Position numbers and translations under genes: made by a program. A DNA stretch of 64,000 bases. Origin: Sporolactobacillus sp. THM19-2. GTDB lineage: Bacteria > Bacillota > Bacilli > Bacillales > Sporolactobacillaceae. A model generated the notes under the pieces. That model was not told where the DNA came from and searched no databases. It saw nothing but the letters and a program-made list of their open reading frames with translations. The stretch covers positions 186,001 through 250,000 of the forward strand of contig NZ_SEMC01000003.1 in the NCBI RefSeq assembly GCF_004153195.1. Direction: 5' to 3'. Below, piece by piece: positions 56,259-64,000 of the stretch (the first letter of the stretch is position 1; each line of letters opens with the position of its first letter).

Positions 56259-56287
56259 AGAATAATATATTTATCTTTCCTTGGCAA
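56259..56287 (-). promoter_or_regulatory. sigma-A promoter of the cas operon
   Basis: Minus strand TTGCCA (56287-56282), a 17-bp spacer and TATTCT (56264-56259). It lies between the terminator at 56297 and cas6. Confidence 0.7.
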
Positions 56288-56296
56288 TAGCTGGAA

Positions 56297-56323
56297 TAAA
56301 AAAGAGAGCAGAATTTGCTCTGC
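56297..56323 (-). terminator. rho-independent terminator of the crRNA-like RNA
   Basis: Minus strand AGAGCA and TGCTCT with a 5-nt loop, then CTTTTTTAT. It separates the upstream RNA from the cas promoter, whose -35 is only 10 bp further on. Confidence 0.75.
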
Positions 56324-56562
56324 CCGATTTCAGTAGAAATAACCTGATTACTTATCATTCAAAATCTTTACAAGTTGCTGCTGTCATCCACTATGTTCAG
56401 ATCAGTTGATTGCATAACGATTTCTTTATGCTCACTTTAAGAGCTTATCGTATCGCATCAATCCTTACGGGGAAAGTAATTTATATCCCACAATGTTCAG
56501 ATAATAAGCTTTCATAATCAAATTAACAGAAATAAATTTATATCCCACGTAAGTTCAAATTT
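56300..56562 (-). ncRNA. candidate crRNA-like regulatory RNA (CreR-type) with degenerate repeats
   Basis: Read on the minus strand: pseudo-repeat A (56562-56536), a 27-nt pseudo-spacer (56535-56509), pseudo-repeat B (56508-56479), a 71-nt tail, a third weak repeat C (56407-56385), and the terminator at 56297-56323. A and B keep the last 13 nt of the array repeat (GTGGGATATAAAT) unchanged, that is, the part that becomes the 5' handle; their 5' halves have diverged. The spacer starts TTATTTCTGTTAATTT and matches the cas6 leader DNA at 15 of 16 positions, next to a CCT. crRNA-like RNAs that steer Cascade to repress cas promoters (CreR) are known from other type I systems; this one is inferred. 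A TATAAT at 56644-56639 could be its promoter; its -35 is poor. Confidence 0.7.
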
Positions 56563-56644
56563 TCATTCTTGCTAATCCTATCAAAAAGAAATAATATTTT
56601 CCATCGATCAACATCTCCAGTGAAATTATGATTTATCAATTATA

Positions 56645-57053
56645 TTGATGTTGTTGCTATCATTATGGCTATACCACCACATAAAGGCAACCAAAATAGC
56701 TCATTCCATACACTTTTGATGTGAACTGAGACCAATTATTTTTATATGATCAGGTTTAGTGTTCGGATCTGTCAAGCAGGTTTGTTGTCAATCGATGGCC
56801 ACACGTCTTCAGGAATATTTATCCTTTTACAAATATCAATAATACAAGGACAGCAGATTTAAATTCAATCCGTAGCCTCGTGATCTATCCCCCGATGGAG
56901 CAGCATCAGTCATCGTTTCCGGCATAAAATCAGCTTCCTCCCACCATCGCCTTTTCTCCAGTTCCTGTGTGTTTCCTGCTTCAGGAAATCGTTAGTTATA
57001 TGATATAAAATAGACAGGGAGATTTATTAAATTAATGATAAAGGGATGACATC
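56645..57053. other. intergenic region upstream of the crRNA-like RNA
   Basis: About 400 bp with no supported gene. It changes from the AT-rich cas composition to the richer core composition near 56750-56900. A minus-strand tract at about 56870-56990 could encode a short remnant (KRRWWEEADFMPETM), but it has no start or partner. Confidence 0.4.
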
Positions 57054-58478
57054 ATGCCTCACAGAAAACACGGCGCCTGTACGACGATTCTGGTCGGCAA
57101 GGGCGCAACACTTGACGGGTCGACGATGATCGCCCGGAACGGGGACAGTTACGATGTTCTGGTTCCGAAGAAGGTGGTCGTCCACCCGCATCAGCTTCTG
57201 GATCATGAAGACACCTGCGTCTCGCCAAATAACCGGTTTACGATCAGCCTGCCAAAGGAGCGGTATCGTTACACGGCGATTCCGGACCGGGAAGAGCGAT
57301 ACCTGACTTTTGAGGATGCGGGGATTAATGAAAAGAACGTCGGTATGAGTGCGACGGAGAGTATCTATGCCAACCCACGCGTGCTGGGCTATGATCCGCT
57401 TGTTGAGAACGGGATTGCCGAGGATTGCATGGTGACGGTGGTGTTGCCGTATATTGATTCAGCACGGGACGGCGTACGCCGGCTGGGTGAGATCGTTGAA
57501 AAATACGGTGCAGCTGAGTCGAACGGGGTGCTGTTCTCCGATAAGGATGAAGTCTGGTATATGGAGATTGCAACCGGACACCTCTGGGCTGCCCAGCGCA
57601 TTCCGGATGATTCGTATGCTGTTGTTGCCAATCAGATGGCGATACAGGAGATTGACCCCGACGACAAGGACCGCTTTATGCTTGCACCGGATCTGATTGA
57701 TTTCATTGACAGGCATCATCTGAACGCGGGTCTTGAGGGGATTAATTTCAGACAGATTTTCGGCACACGGACGGTTCAGGACCGCCACTACAATACACCG
57801 CGCGTCTGGTATGGCCAGAAGGTGCTGAATCCGGAATTGGAACAGGATCCGATGTCCGACCAGCTGCCATTTATCCGCAAGGCGAGCCGGAGAATCGGTG
57901 TTGAGGATATGGGCTATATTCTCAGCTCGCATTATCAGGAGACGCCATATGATCCGCTTGGCAGCGGGAGTGAAGCGGACCGGACACGGTTCCGGGCGAT
58001 TTCGCTGAACCGGACGCAGGATTCACATATTCTGCAGATCCGCCCGAATGGATCAGACGCCCTTGCCGGTATCCAGTGGATTCAGCTCGCCGGCACGTTT
58101 GCCCCTTATGTGCCCTTCTACACGAATATCACGTCGATGCCGGAAAGCTACGCCGTGACACCGATGAATCTGTCACTGGATTCAGCTTACTGGCTCTATA
58201 AGACGATTCCTGTGATTGTCGAGCCACATTATCAGGCCTTCTATAAAGAAGTGATGGATTACAAGGATGAGCTGCACAGTTTCTTCCTCGGGCAGATTGA
58301 GAAAACGGATCAGAAAGCGGCAGAGCCTGACCGGACAGATGTGCCGGAGCTATTGACCAAAGCGACTGCCCTCTGTGCGGAAACGGCACTAGACCGGACG
58401 CGCGCCCTGCTCCAGAAACTGACGATGGACGCCATGTCCCTGTCAAAACTGACATTCCGTATGGATAAAAACCTGTAA
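57054..58478 (+). CDS. pepD: C69-family dipeptidase A
   Basis: A 474-residue Ntn-hydrolase dipeptidase like PepD/PepDA of lactobacilli. The catalytic Cys is in GACTTILVGKGATLDG at about residue 8, exposed after removal of the N-terminal residues; GSTMIARNGDSYD and SDKDEVWYMEIATGHLWAAQR are family motifs. It would act in the cytosol on dipeptides. The ATG at 57054 follows AAAGGGATGA. It begins the core genome region to the right of the CRISPR locus. Confidence 0.92.
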   Translation: MPHRKHGACTTILVGKGATLDGSTMIARNGDSYDVLVPKKVVVHPHQLLDHEDTCVSPNNRFTISLPKERYRYTAIPDREERYLTFEDAGINEKNVGMSATESIYANPRVLGYDPLVENGIAEDCMVTVVLPYIDSARDGVRRLGEIVEKYGAAESNGVLFSDKDEVWYMEIATGHLWAAQRIPDDSYAVVANQMAIQEIDPDDKDRFMLAPDLIDFIDRHHLNAGLEGINFRQIFGTRTVQDRHYNTPRVWYGQKVLNPELEQDPMSDQLPFIRKASRRIGVEDMGYILSSHYQETPYDPLGSGSEADRTRFRAISLNRTQDSHILQIRPNGSDALAGIQWIQLAGTFAPYVPFYTNITSMPESYAVTPMNLSLDSAYWLYKTIPVIVEPHYQAFYKEVMDYKDELHSFFLGQIEKTDQKAAEPDRTDVPELLTKATALCAETALDRTRALLQKLTMDAMSLSKLTFRMDKNL

Positions 58479-58483
58479 TCCAA

Positions 58484-58523
58484 AAAACAAAAAGAGCGAT
58501 CCGATGTTTCCTGAATCGGATCG
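58484..58523 (-). terminator. terminator on the minus strand
   Basis: GATCCGAT and ATCGGATC form an 8-bp stem; on the minus strand GCTCTTTTTGTTTTTTGG follows. It would end the transcript of the aldo-keto reductase gene at 58669. Confidence 0.75.
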
Positions 58524-58668
58524 TGATCTCCAAAGTGAGTATCCCGGTAGTTGACGTCCGGCATGTAATCGGGCTTCAGCCACCGGTTTTTTTCTGATGA
58601 TTTCCTGTTTGTGATTCGGCTTTATGACACAATGGACCGGTTCAAAAAGAGGCAGCCTCTCTCGACGA

Positions 58669-59568
58669 TCAGAGGACTTCCCTTCCCCGCGAGGCTTCGA
58701 GTATTTTAAACCAGTCTTTGTTCGTCAGTTCGATCCCCCGGGCATCGATCGCCGACTGAACGCGGTCAAACTTTGTCGATCCGACGACCGGGCAGACTGT
58801 TGCCGGCAGTTTATAGATGAAGGCATAGGCGATCTTGTCGATCGAGTCCACTCCGTATTTTTCAGCCATTTGCTGCAAAATTTCACGGGTACGGAATTCC
58901 TGACCGGTTTTCGGGTGGAACAGGCGTCCGCCCCCCAGCGGAGACCAGGCCATGACCGGGATCTCATGAATCAGAGCACTGTCCATGACCCCATTGAAAA
59001 GGGTATCCGTATGGAGCGGACTGACTTCGACCTGGTTGGTGACGAGCGGCGTTTTGACATATTTATTGACCATTTCAAAATAGGTGTAGCTGGCGTTTGA
59101 GATGCCGATGTGTCTGACTTTCCCCTGTTTGATCAGCCTGTCAAGCCCTTCTGCCAGTTCTTTCGGGTTCAGCAACGGATCAAGGCGATGAATCAGCAGG
59201 ACATCGACATAATCGGTATGCAGGACTTGAAGAGATTTATCCAGCGACTCATTTAAGTGCTTAACTGATGAATCGTAATAATGAGCGTATCCATTTTCTT
59301 TACGCGGCAAAATAATATTGAACTTGGTCACAATCTGCATTTTGTCTCGAAGTGCCGGATGATCCTGAAGTACCGCTTCACCGAACAGACGGCTGCTCTC
59401 ATAATATCCATAAATATCGGCGTGATCGAATGTCGTCACTCCGGCGTCCAGACAGCGGTCTACAAAATCGGCCATCTTTTTCCCGGACAGGCCTTCCCGA
59501 CTGGCCCGCATCGTGCCTGCAATAACCCTTGAAAAACGAAGATCCTCTGTCACTTTCACATATTCCAT
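58669..59568 (-). CDS. aldo/keto reductase, YdhF-like
   Basis: A 299-residue aldo-keto reductase. The catalytic residues are Asp and Tyr in FDHADIYGYYESSRLFGEA, Lys in QIVTKFNI and His in LLIHRLDPLLNP. The C-terminal cofactor segment is VCPVVGSTKFDRVQSA. Over its length it resembles the E. coli YdhF group (N-terminus ...RFSRVIAGTMR) rather than the copy at 18759. Substrate unknown. Confidence 0.9.
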   Translation of the reverse strand: MEYVKVTEDLRFSRVIAGTMRASREGLSGKKMADFVDRCLDAGVTTFDHADIYGYYESSRLFGEAVLQDHPALRDKMQIVTKFNIILPRKENGYAHYYDSSVKHLNESLDKSLQVLHTDYVDVLLIHRLDPLLNPKELAEGLDRLIKQGKVRHIGISNASYTYFEMVNKYVKTPLVTNQVEVSPLHTDTLFNGVMDSALIHEIPVMAWSPLGGGRLFHPKTGQEFRTREILQQMAEKYGVDSIDKIAYAFIYKLPATVCPVVGSTKFDRVQSAIDARGIELTNKDWFKILEASRGREVL

Positions 59569-59613
59569 GCATAACCCCTCCTCATATCATAAAGGCCGCT
59601 CCTCTGTACGCAG

Positions 59614-59639
59614 GAAAAGCCGGATCACCCGGCTTTTTA
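59614..59639 (-). terminator. terminator after the glycosyltransferase operon
   Basis: AAAAGCCGG and CCGGCTTTTT with a short loop, right after the stop of the gene at 59647 (minus strand). Confidence 0.85.
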
Positions 59640-59646
59640 TAACTGG

Positions 59647-60780
59647 TCAGACGGTTTGTCCGGTGACCTCTTTATTTTCTTTTACATCGGGCAGATTTCT
59701 TATATAAACCAGTTCCGTGATCAGGAAAGCAATTGTGGATTCTGCCCCCTGGTTTCGGTTGACGCCGTCCGGAAGCAGACCGTCATAGCCGGCACCTGTT
59801 TTCAGATTTGCCATGGGGCGCTGTCCGTCATTTTCCCCAAGGAACCAGGCATGAGCTTTTTCAATCACATCCAGATAGCGTGCGGGATGGGCGGCTGCAC
59901 CCGCCGCCTCTTCCGCCGCCAGAGCGAGAGCCATGATATCCACCGGCTGCTGGTCCCACATGGCGCAGCTTTTCCGCGTGCACCAGCCTTTGTTTCCGAC
60001 CGGACGAAGATGGCCTTCCGGCGCGGTCATCTTCTCAATCAAAAAGTCCAGTGCTTCTCCTGCGATACGCAGTGTATCGCTTTTTCCGGTAATCAGGCGG
60101 GCTTTCAGAAGAGCCCAGGGCAGAATGCCGTTGCTGTAGGTGATTGAAGAGGCAAACCAGTGCCAATCCTGATCGGCATGATTCCGATAATGGGCCTTCA
60201 ATTTCGATTCAAACTGATCAATCAGCTCCGGCATCATTTTATAAATAAACGTCGCAAACGCCGGCTCAGTCGGAACGGTCTCAGCCATCTTCATCAGTGA
60301 GCAGGCCGCCGCCAGCGTATAGGCGATCCCGCGCAGATGCACGAGACGGTCGGCAGTACAGAATCCATTCTGCAGCAGTTCAGTGAGCACATAGCGACGG
60401 TCTTTATCCGGGAGAAGGCGGCAGGCTTCGGCACATGAAAAGAGCGTCCGTCCTAGACAGTCATCGGACGGCTGTTCCGCTTCCTTTCTCCGGTCATAGG
60501 CAAAATTGTTGTAAAAATGGCCGTCCGGCTCCTGCGCCCAGACGAGAAAAGCGAGATAGGTGTCTGCCAGACGCAGGAGGCGCTTCATCTGAGCTCTGTC
60601 CGGATGAGCGGACTGAGCCAGCTGGTGATACCAGCCGGCTGCGACCCAAAGCGCGCGGGCATTGTCATCTGTTGTGTACCCCTCGCCGCGGCGGGGGAGG
60701 CTGCCGATGGCGTGCTCAAGAAGGCCTGTGTCGTCCGTCATGTTTTCCAGATGAGTGAAGTCAGCTGGTTTCTCCGGCAA
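59647..60780 (-). CDS. alpha/alpha-barrel glycosidase-like protein
   Basis: A 377-residue, helix-rich protein that looks like the (alpha/alpha)6 toroid of glycosidase-related proteins. Conserved-looking parts are GEGYTTDDNARALWVAAG near the N-terminus, WAQEPDGHFYNNFAYDR, DDCLGRTLFSCA, SITYSNGILPWALL and AMWDQQPVDIMALALAAEEA. Similar proteins are often encoded beside, or fused to, GT4 glycosyltransferases, as here. Whether it hydrolyses, phosphorolyses or only binds a glycan is unknown. It overlaps the upstream glycosyltransferase gene by 20 bp. Confidence 0.7.
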   Translation of the reverse strand: MPEKPADFTHLENMTDDTGLLEHAIGSLPRRGEGYTTDDNARALWVAAGWYHQLAQSAHPDRAQMKRLLRLADTYLAFLVWAQEPDGHFYNNFAYDRRKEAEQPSDDCLGRTLFSCAEACRLLPDKDRRYVLTELLQNGFCTADRLVHLRGIAYTLAAACSLMKMAETVPTEPAFATFIYKMMPELIDQFESKLKAHYRNHADQDWHWFASSITYSNGILPWALLKARLITGKSDTLRIAGEALDFLIEKMTAPEGHLRPVGNKGWCTRKSCAMWDQQPVDIMALALAAEEAAGAAAHPARYLDVIEKAHAWFLGENDGQRPMANLKTGAGYDGLLPDGVNRNQGAESTIAFLITELVYIRNLPDVKENKEVTGQTV

Positions 60781-61960
60781 GATTATCCGCCTCCGTCATC
60801 ACAGACTCTGCATGTGCACGGGATGCCGATTCGGCGAATAGCTGACTGTATCTTTTGCCCACCTGAGGCCAGCTCATAATCTGACCGATGTGGGCGATGC
60901 TATTCTGGTATTTTTTCAGAAGTGCCGGTTTTGAAAGCAGGACACTGATTTTTTCCGACCAGCCTGCCTGATCGTTGAATGGAACGAAGAGGGCTTCATT
61001 TCCTTTCAGCAGATCCTGGGCATAACGATAGGGCGTTGTCAGTACCGGCCGACCGAGTCCGACCGCATAGGCCAGCGTCCCGCTCGTGATCTGCTCCATG
61101 CCCGGATAAGGGGTAATATACAGATCACATGCCGTAATATAGTTAACCAGGTCCTGCTCCGTCATAAACTCGTCGATCATCAGGACATGTTTTTCAAGCC
61201 TGTTTTCGCGAATGATCTTTTTAAGAAAATTCCGGTAGGACTCCCCTTCCTGCCGTTTGACATTGGGGTGGGTCTGTCCGGCGATGACATACAGGACGTC
61301 CGGAACCCGCTTTACGACGTCAGGCAGGGCACGGAGCACGGCTTCGATCCCCTTGTTCCGGCTGATGAAGCCGAAGGTCATGATGACTTTGCGGTTTGTC
61401 CAGCCGAGCGCTTCCCGGAAGCCTTCCCGCCCCTTCAGATCAGGCTGCGGTGTGCCATGCGGAATAAACGAAATCTTTGAAGCCGGCAGATGAAACATAC
61501 GGGTCAGATAACCGACGGCCTTGTGGTTCATCACAATAATCCGGTCACTTCTGTCCGCAATCTCGCGCTGGATGGGGGTGTACGGAGGCACCGGCGTCCT
61601 GAAGACGGTATGGAACGTGGTAACGAGCGGCTTTTTCAGTCTGCGAACGAGTTCGAGAATATATTTCCCGCCTTCTCCCCCGAAAATGCCAAATTCATGC
61701 TGCAGGGAGACGACTGAGACAGAACTTTTATTCAAAGCTTCAGCCGCTTTGATGTAATCCTCCCGGCAATCTCTTTTAATCGCTATATTAAAAAAGTGAT
61801 CTTCAGGATAGTGTATATGTCTATCCTTTATCACGACGACGGGATCGTCCAGCGAGTCGCGTCTTGCCTTCTGGACGTTTTGTCTGAGATGGTACGTATA
61901 CGTCGCAATGCCGCATTTTTGCGGTAGATAAGTACTAATGTAGGCAACCTGATAACTCAT
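60761..61960 (-). CDS. GT4-family glycosyltransferase
   Basis: A 399-residue GT-B glycosyltransferase. N-terminal acceptor domain: VAYISTYLPQKCGIATYTYHL and SLQHEFGIFGGEGGKY; C-terminal nucleotide-sugar domain: VIMTFGFISRNKGIEAVLRAL and the E-x7-E region PYPGMEQITSGTLAYAVGLG. The start at 61960 follows AAAGGATG at 11 bp; a start at 61972 sits on top of that site. It forms an operon with the barrel protein. The product may be an exported oligosaccharide or glycolipid. Confidence 0.88.
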   Translation of the reverse strand: MSYQVAYISTYLPQKCGIATYTYHLRQNVQKARRDSLDDPVVVIKDRHIHYPEDHFFNIAIKRDCREDYIKAAEALNKSSVSVVSLQHEFGIFGGEGGKYILELVRRLKKPLVTTFHTVFRTPVPPYTPIQREIADRSDRIIVMNHKAVGYLTRMFHLPASKISFIPHGTPQPDLKGREGFREALGWTNRKVIMTFGFISRNKGIEAVLRALPDVVKRVPDVLYVIAGQTHPNVKRQEGESYRNFLKKIIRENRLEKHVLMIDEFMTEQDLVNYITACDLYITPYPGMEQITSGTLAYAVGLGRPVLTTPYRYAQDLLKGNEALFVPFNDQAGWSEKISVLLSKPALLKKYQNSIAHIGQIMSWPQVGKRYSQLFAESASRAHAESVMTEADNLAGETS

Positions 61961-61972
61961 AATGAATCGCAT

Positions 61973-62503
61973 CCTTTCAATTAAACACTTGCATTAAGGT
62001 TATTCAGGGTTTCGTTAGCACTCAGAAAGTGGTGCTGCTAATACTATAATAATTTATTTTTTCGGAAAATTCAAGGCCTCTCCTGTCCATTTGTGGAGAC
62101 ATGCCTCCGTTTTGCCCGTTTTCAGGCAGGATTCCGGTCACCTTATTTTTTTCGCACCGGATACTCGCGTGATCCGTGACCGGCTCACCCGATCTCCCCG
62201 CCCGTGGGGTCTCACCTGGCCTCTGGCCTGCGGGAGTCCCGCACCTTCCGCTCAGGCTCATAAAATCAGTGGGGGGGTTCGGGCGCATCGGGCGTGCTCA
62301 TGCAGGCGCTGCGCCAGGACGCGTTCTCAGCCTGATCGTTCCGATTTTTTGAACAGCTCCGGAAACATGTTGCAACAGGACGCCCTCGTTTTTAGCCTGC
62401 CCGCATCCCCCGGTTGAACCCCACCAGGCCTGTTTATTTCCTCACATGGCCCTGGGGGACCTGCCCAATATGCGGGATAAAAGCAACAGGCCATGTGTGA
62501 AGT
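61973..62503. other. intergenic region, GC-rich, no gene supported
   Basis: About 530 bp. The left part holds the promoter of the glycosyltransferase operon. The part at 62180-62300 carries GCGGGAGTCCCGCACC and other text similar to 13370-13440. Short open frames here lack ribosome sites and family matches. Confidence 0.4.
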
Positions 62504-62536
62504 TAAAAAAGCCGCTCCTGAACAGGGAACGGCCTC
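62504..62536 (-). terminator. terminator after the U32 peptidase gene
   Basis: Minus strand GGCCGTTCC and GGAGCGGC form an imperfect stem followed by TTTTTT, 14 bp after the stop of the U32 gene. Confidence 0.75.
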
Positions 62537-62549
62537 AATCAGACTGTAT

Positions 62550-63776
62550 TTACTTCTTCCGCATCAGAAAATGCGGTTCGACCGGCTGATCCACCGTCAT
62601 CCTGCAGGTCATCATCGGATTCGGTGCGCGGTCAATGGGCTCGCCGTTTTCATCAAAAAGATCGTGAACGGTCTGTTTGAAATGAACAAAACCAGGTCCG
62701 TAAAACTCCACTTCCTCACCTGTACCAAAGTTGTTACGCTGCTGCAGGGTCGCCATCTTCGTTTCCGGATCGTAGCTCATCACCTGTGCGGCAAAGGTGT
62801 ATTTCGGAATTTTCCGGGGTTTGCCGAACAGCTGCTCTTTCTCTGTCGGTACGCTGTAGTAAAAACCGGTCGACAGATCGCGCTGAGCGACTTTCCATAT
62901 TTCATCTTCCCAGGCCGGATCAAAGGTGTAATGTTCCGGATCAGCACAGTACGTGTCAACGGCTTTCCGGTAAACATTAGAGACCGTTGAGACATAATGA
63001 ATCGATTTCATCCGTCCTTCAATCTTCAGGCTGTTCACCCCGGCATCAATCATGTCGGGCAGATGTCGCAGCATCGACAGATCAACGGCGCTCATCGAGA
63101 ACGCCTCCCCGCCTTCAGGGATCAGACTTTTCGCTTTGCCGCCCTCCATGTCGAACAGATCATATTTCCAGCGGCAGGACTGGGCACAGCCGCCACGGTT
63201 GGCGTCACGGTTCACCATGTGGTTCGACAGGGTACACCGGCCGGAATAAGCGATACACATGGCCCCGTGAATAAAAGCTTCGATCTCGATATCCGTATGG
63301 CGGCGCATCTCACGAATCTCCTCGATTCCGACTTCCCGTGCAAGAACCACCCGCTCAAGGCCGATTTTTTCCCAGAATTCCAGCGCTTTATAGTTCGTCG
63401 CCGAGGCCTGAGTCGACAGGTGGATCGGCAGACCGGGAGCCGCCGCCGCACAGATCATGATCATCGCCGGATCGGAAATAATCACAGCATCCACACCGAT
63501 GGCCTGAAGGTTCTTAAAAAAATCATCCGCACCCGCGGCATCCCCTTCATGCGTCACCATATTGGCCGCGACATAGACTTTTGCTGCGCGGTGATGGGCG
63601 AATGCGACGCCTTCCTTCATGTCATCATAAGAAAAATTGCCCGCCCGGGAGCGCAGGCCGTAAGCCTGTCCGCCGATATACACGGCATCGGCACCATATC
63701 GGATGGCCATCTTCAGTTTTTCCAGATTGCCGGCCGGCGCCAGTACTTCCGGCTTTTTGACCCTTGTTCGCATCAT
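62550..63776 (-). CDS. yrrO: U32-family protein YrrO (tRNA hydroxylation/TrhP-like)
   Basis: A 408-residue member of peptidase family U32. Signatures: PEVLAPAGNLEKLKMAIRYGADAVYIGG at the N-terminus, HLSTQASATNYKALEF, and the U32 motif EAFIHGAMCIAYSGRCTLSNHM...ANRGGCAQSCRW with the four cysteines that bind an iron-sulfur cluster. In Bacillus the YrrO/YrrN pair (TrhP1/2) hydroxylates uridine 34 of tRNAs. I take the ATG at 63776, which has AAGGGAAGAC upstream. The partner yrrN lies upstream. Confidence 0.9.
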   Translation of the reverse strand: MMRTRVKKPEVLAPAGNLEKLKMAIRYGADAVYIGGQAYGLRSRAGNFSYDDMKEGVAFAHHRAAKVYVAANMVTHEGDAAGADDFFKNLQAIGVDAVIISDPAMIMICAAAAPGLPIHLSTQASATNYKALEFWEKIGLERVVLAREVGIEEIREMRRHTDIEIEAFIHGAMCIAYSGRCTLSNHMVNRDANRGGCAQSCRWKYDLFDMEGGKAKSLIPEGGEAFSMSAVDLSMLRHLPDMIDAGVNSLKIEGRMKSIHYVSTVSNVYRKAVDTYCADPEHYTFDPAWEDEIWKVAQRDLSTGFYYSVPTEKEQLFGKPRKIPKYTFAAQVMSYDPETKMATLQQRNNFGTGEEVEFYGPGFVHFKQTVHDLFDENGEPIDRAPNPMMTCRMTVDQPVEPHFLMRKK

Positions 63777-63810
63777 GTCTTCCCTTCGTTTCATCAGTTT
63801 ACTGTTAAAC

Positions 63811-64000
63811 TCAGTGAATCTCTTTCGGATCTTTCAGGTAAAAACCCGTTCCGAGCTGCCGGTTTGCCGGCTGCAGATCTTTAAGCCGGTTGCAGTAGCC
63901 GGCGGGTTCAAAGGTCCCCGATTCAACGGCCTGCTTTGCCTCAGCAAAAAGAGCAGCGATCCGCACAAACGGCTCGCCGCGGAGCAGCACGCCATCCAGC
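63811..64000 (-). CDS. yrrN: U32-family protein YrrN, C-terminus only
   Basis: The last 62 residues of a second U32 protein (LDGVLLRGEPFVRIAALFAE, later NRLKDLQPANRQLGTGFYL). The C-terminal R-x-L-G-T-G-F-Y text is typical of this family. It ends 34 bp before yrrO, as in the Bacillus yrrN-yrrO operon. The rest lies outside the window. Confidence 0.8.
   Translation of the reverse strand, partial: LDGVLLRGEPFVRIAALFAEAKQAVESGTFEPAGYCNRLKDLQPANRQLGTGFYLKDPKEIH

Noticed and set aside
56297-56562. Reading the pseudo-repeats as a CreTA toxin-antitoxin pair
   Set aside because: The pseudo-spacer matches the cas leader, not the promoter of a small toxin gene, and I found no short frame with rare-codon runs in 56208-57053.
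56479-56562. The pseudo-repeats as the plain remains of a second CRISPR array
   Set aside because: Decay alone would not preserve the 3' 13 nt in both copies nor give a spacer that matches the cas leader in register with a CCT. It remains the null hypothesis for tests.
58310-58564. 84-codon minus-strand frame after the dipeptidase gene
   Set aside because: Most of it is the reverse frame of the dipeptidase C-terminus and a terminator lies within it.
56870-58610. Similar minus-strand tracts (RWWEEADFMPE at about 56940 and RWLKPDYMPD at about 58580) on both sides of the dipeptidase gene
   Set aside because: The shared text is under 15 residues, with no start, no continuing frame and no known family; chance similarity cannot be excluded.

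Overview
The window looks like the chromosome of a motile, endospore-forming, low-to-middle GC Firmicute of the order Bacillales. A Sporolactobacillus-like lineage is my tentative guess. The reasons are flgM/flgN/yvyF/comFC/comFA next to degSU, tagO/tagA and LCP cell-wall genes, chemoreceptors with sigma-D promoters, a YjcZ-type small spore-associated gene, and a lactic-type metabolic set (lacD-like aldolase, dipeptidase A, D-serine dehydratase). No 16S rRNA or tRNA gene was seen, so the species is not resolved.

Layout. 1-7.1 kb: flgK (cut by the window edge), flgN, flgM, yvyF, comFC, comFA, degU and degS, all on the minus strand. 7.3-13.3 kb: yvyE, an LCP ligase and a four-gene Mn/Zn ABC transporter. 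13.5-31.9 kb: an NRAMP transporter, tagO, tagA, a proline peptidase, an aldo-keto reductase, glycerate kinase, an SGNH protein, a MotAB-type stator, an HD-GYP protein with a degenerate B12-binding-like tail, a second LCP protein, an LacD-type aldolase, a second NRAMP gene and a YkvI-type transporter. 32-42 kb: a small peptide gene, an RsgA-like GTPase, yjcZ, an M29 aminopeptidase, two chemoreceptors, a VanZ-like protein, dsdA and a PLP-dependent trans-sulfuration enzyme. 42.5-56.6 kb: a complete type I-B (Cst1/Cst2/Cas5t, Tneap-like) CRISPR-Cas locus with a 77-repeat array. 57-64 kb: dipeptidase, aldo-keto reductase, a glycosyltransferase pair and two U32 (YrrO/YrrN-like) genes.

The CRISPR-Cas locus reads entirely on the minus strand, in the order cas6-cas8-cas7-cas5-cas3-cas4-cas1-cas2-leader-array. 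It is visibly more AT-rich than its flanks. The array decays at its leader-distal end and abuts a truncated IS1380-type transposase.

The most interesting element is upstream of cas6. Two degenerate repeats that keep the exact 3' 13 nt of the array repeat frame a 27-nt spacer. The first 11 nt of that spacer, and 15 of its first 16 (the only mismatch at position 12), are identical to DNA at 56230-56245. That DNA lies between the cas6 promoter and its ribosome binding site and sits next to a CCT that would serve as PAM. A rho-independent terminator ends this unit just before the cas promoter. It has the design of a crRNA-like autorepressor (CreR type) that would let Cascade throttle its own operon.

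Other points: three probable MntR operators tie one ABC and two NRAMP metal importers into one regulon; two good sigma-D promoters place flgM and the chemoreceptor pair in the motility regulon; several families of short structured interspersed repeats occupy the intergenic regions.
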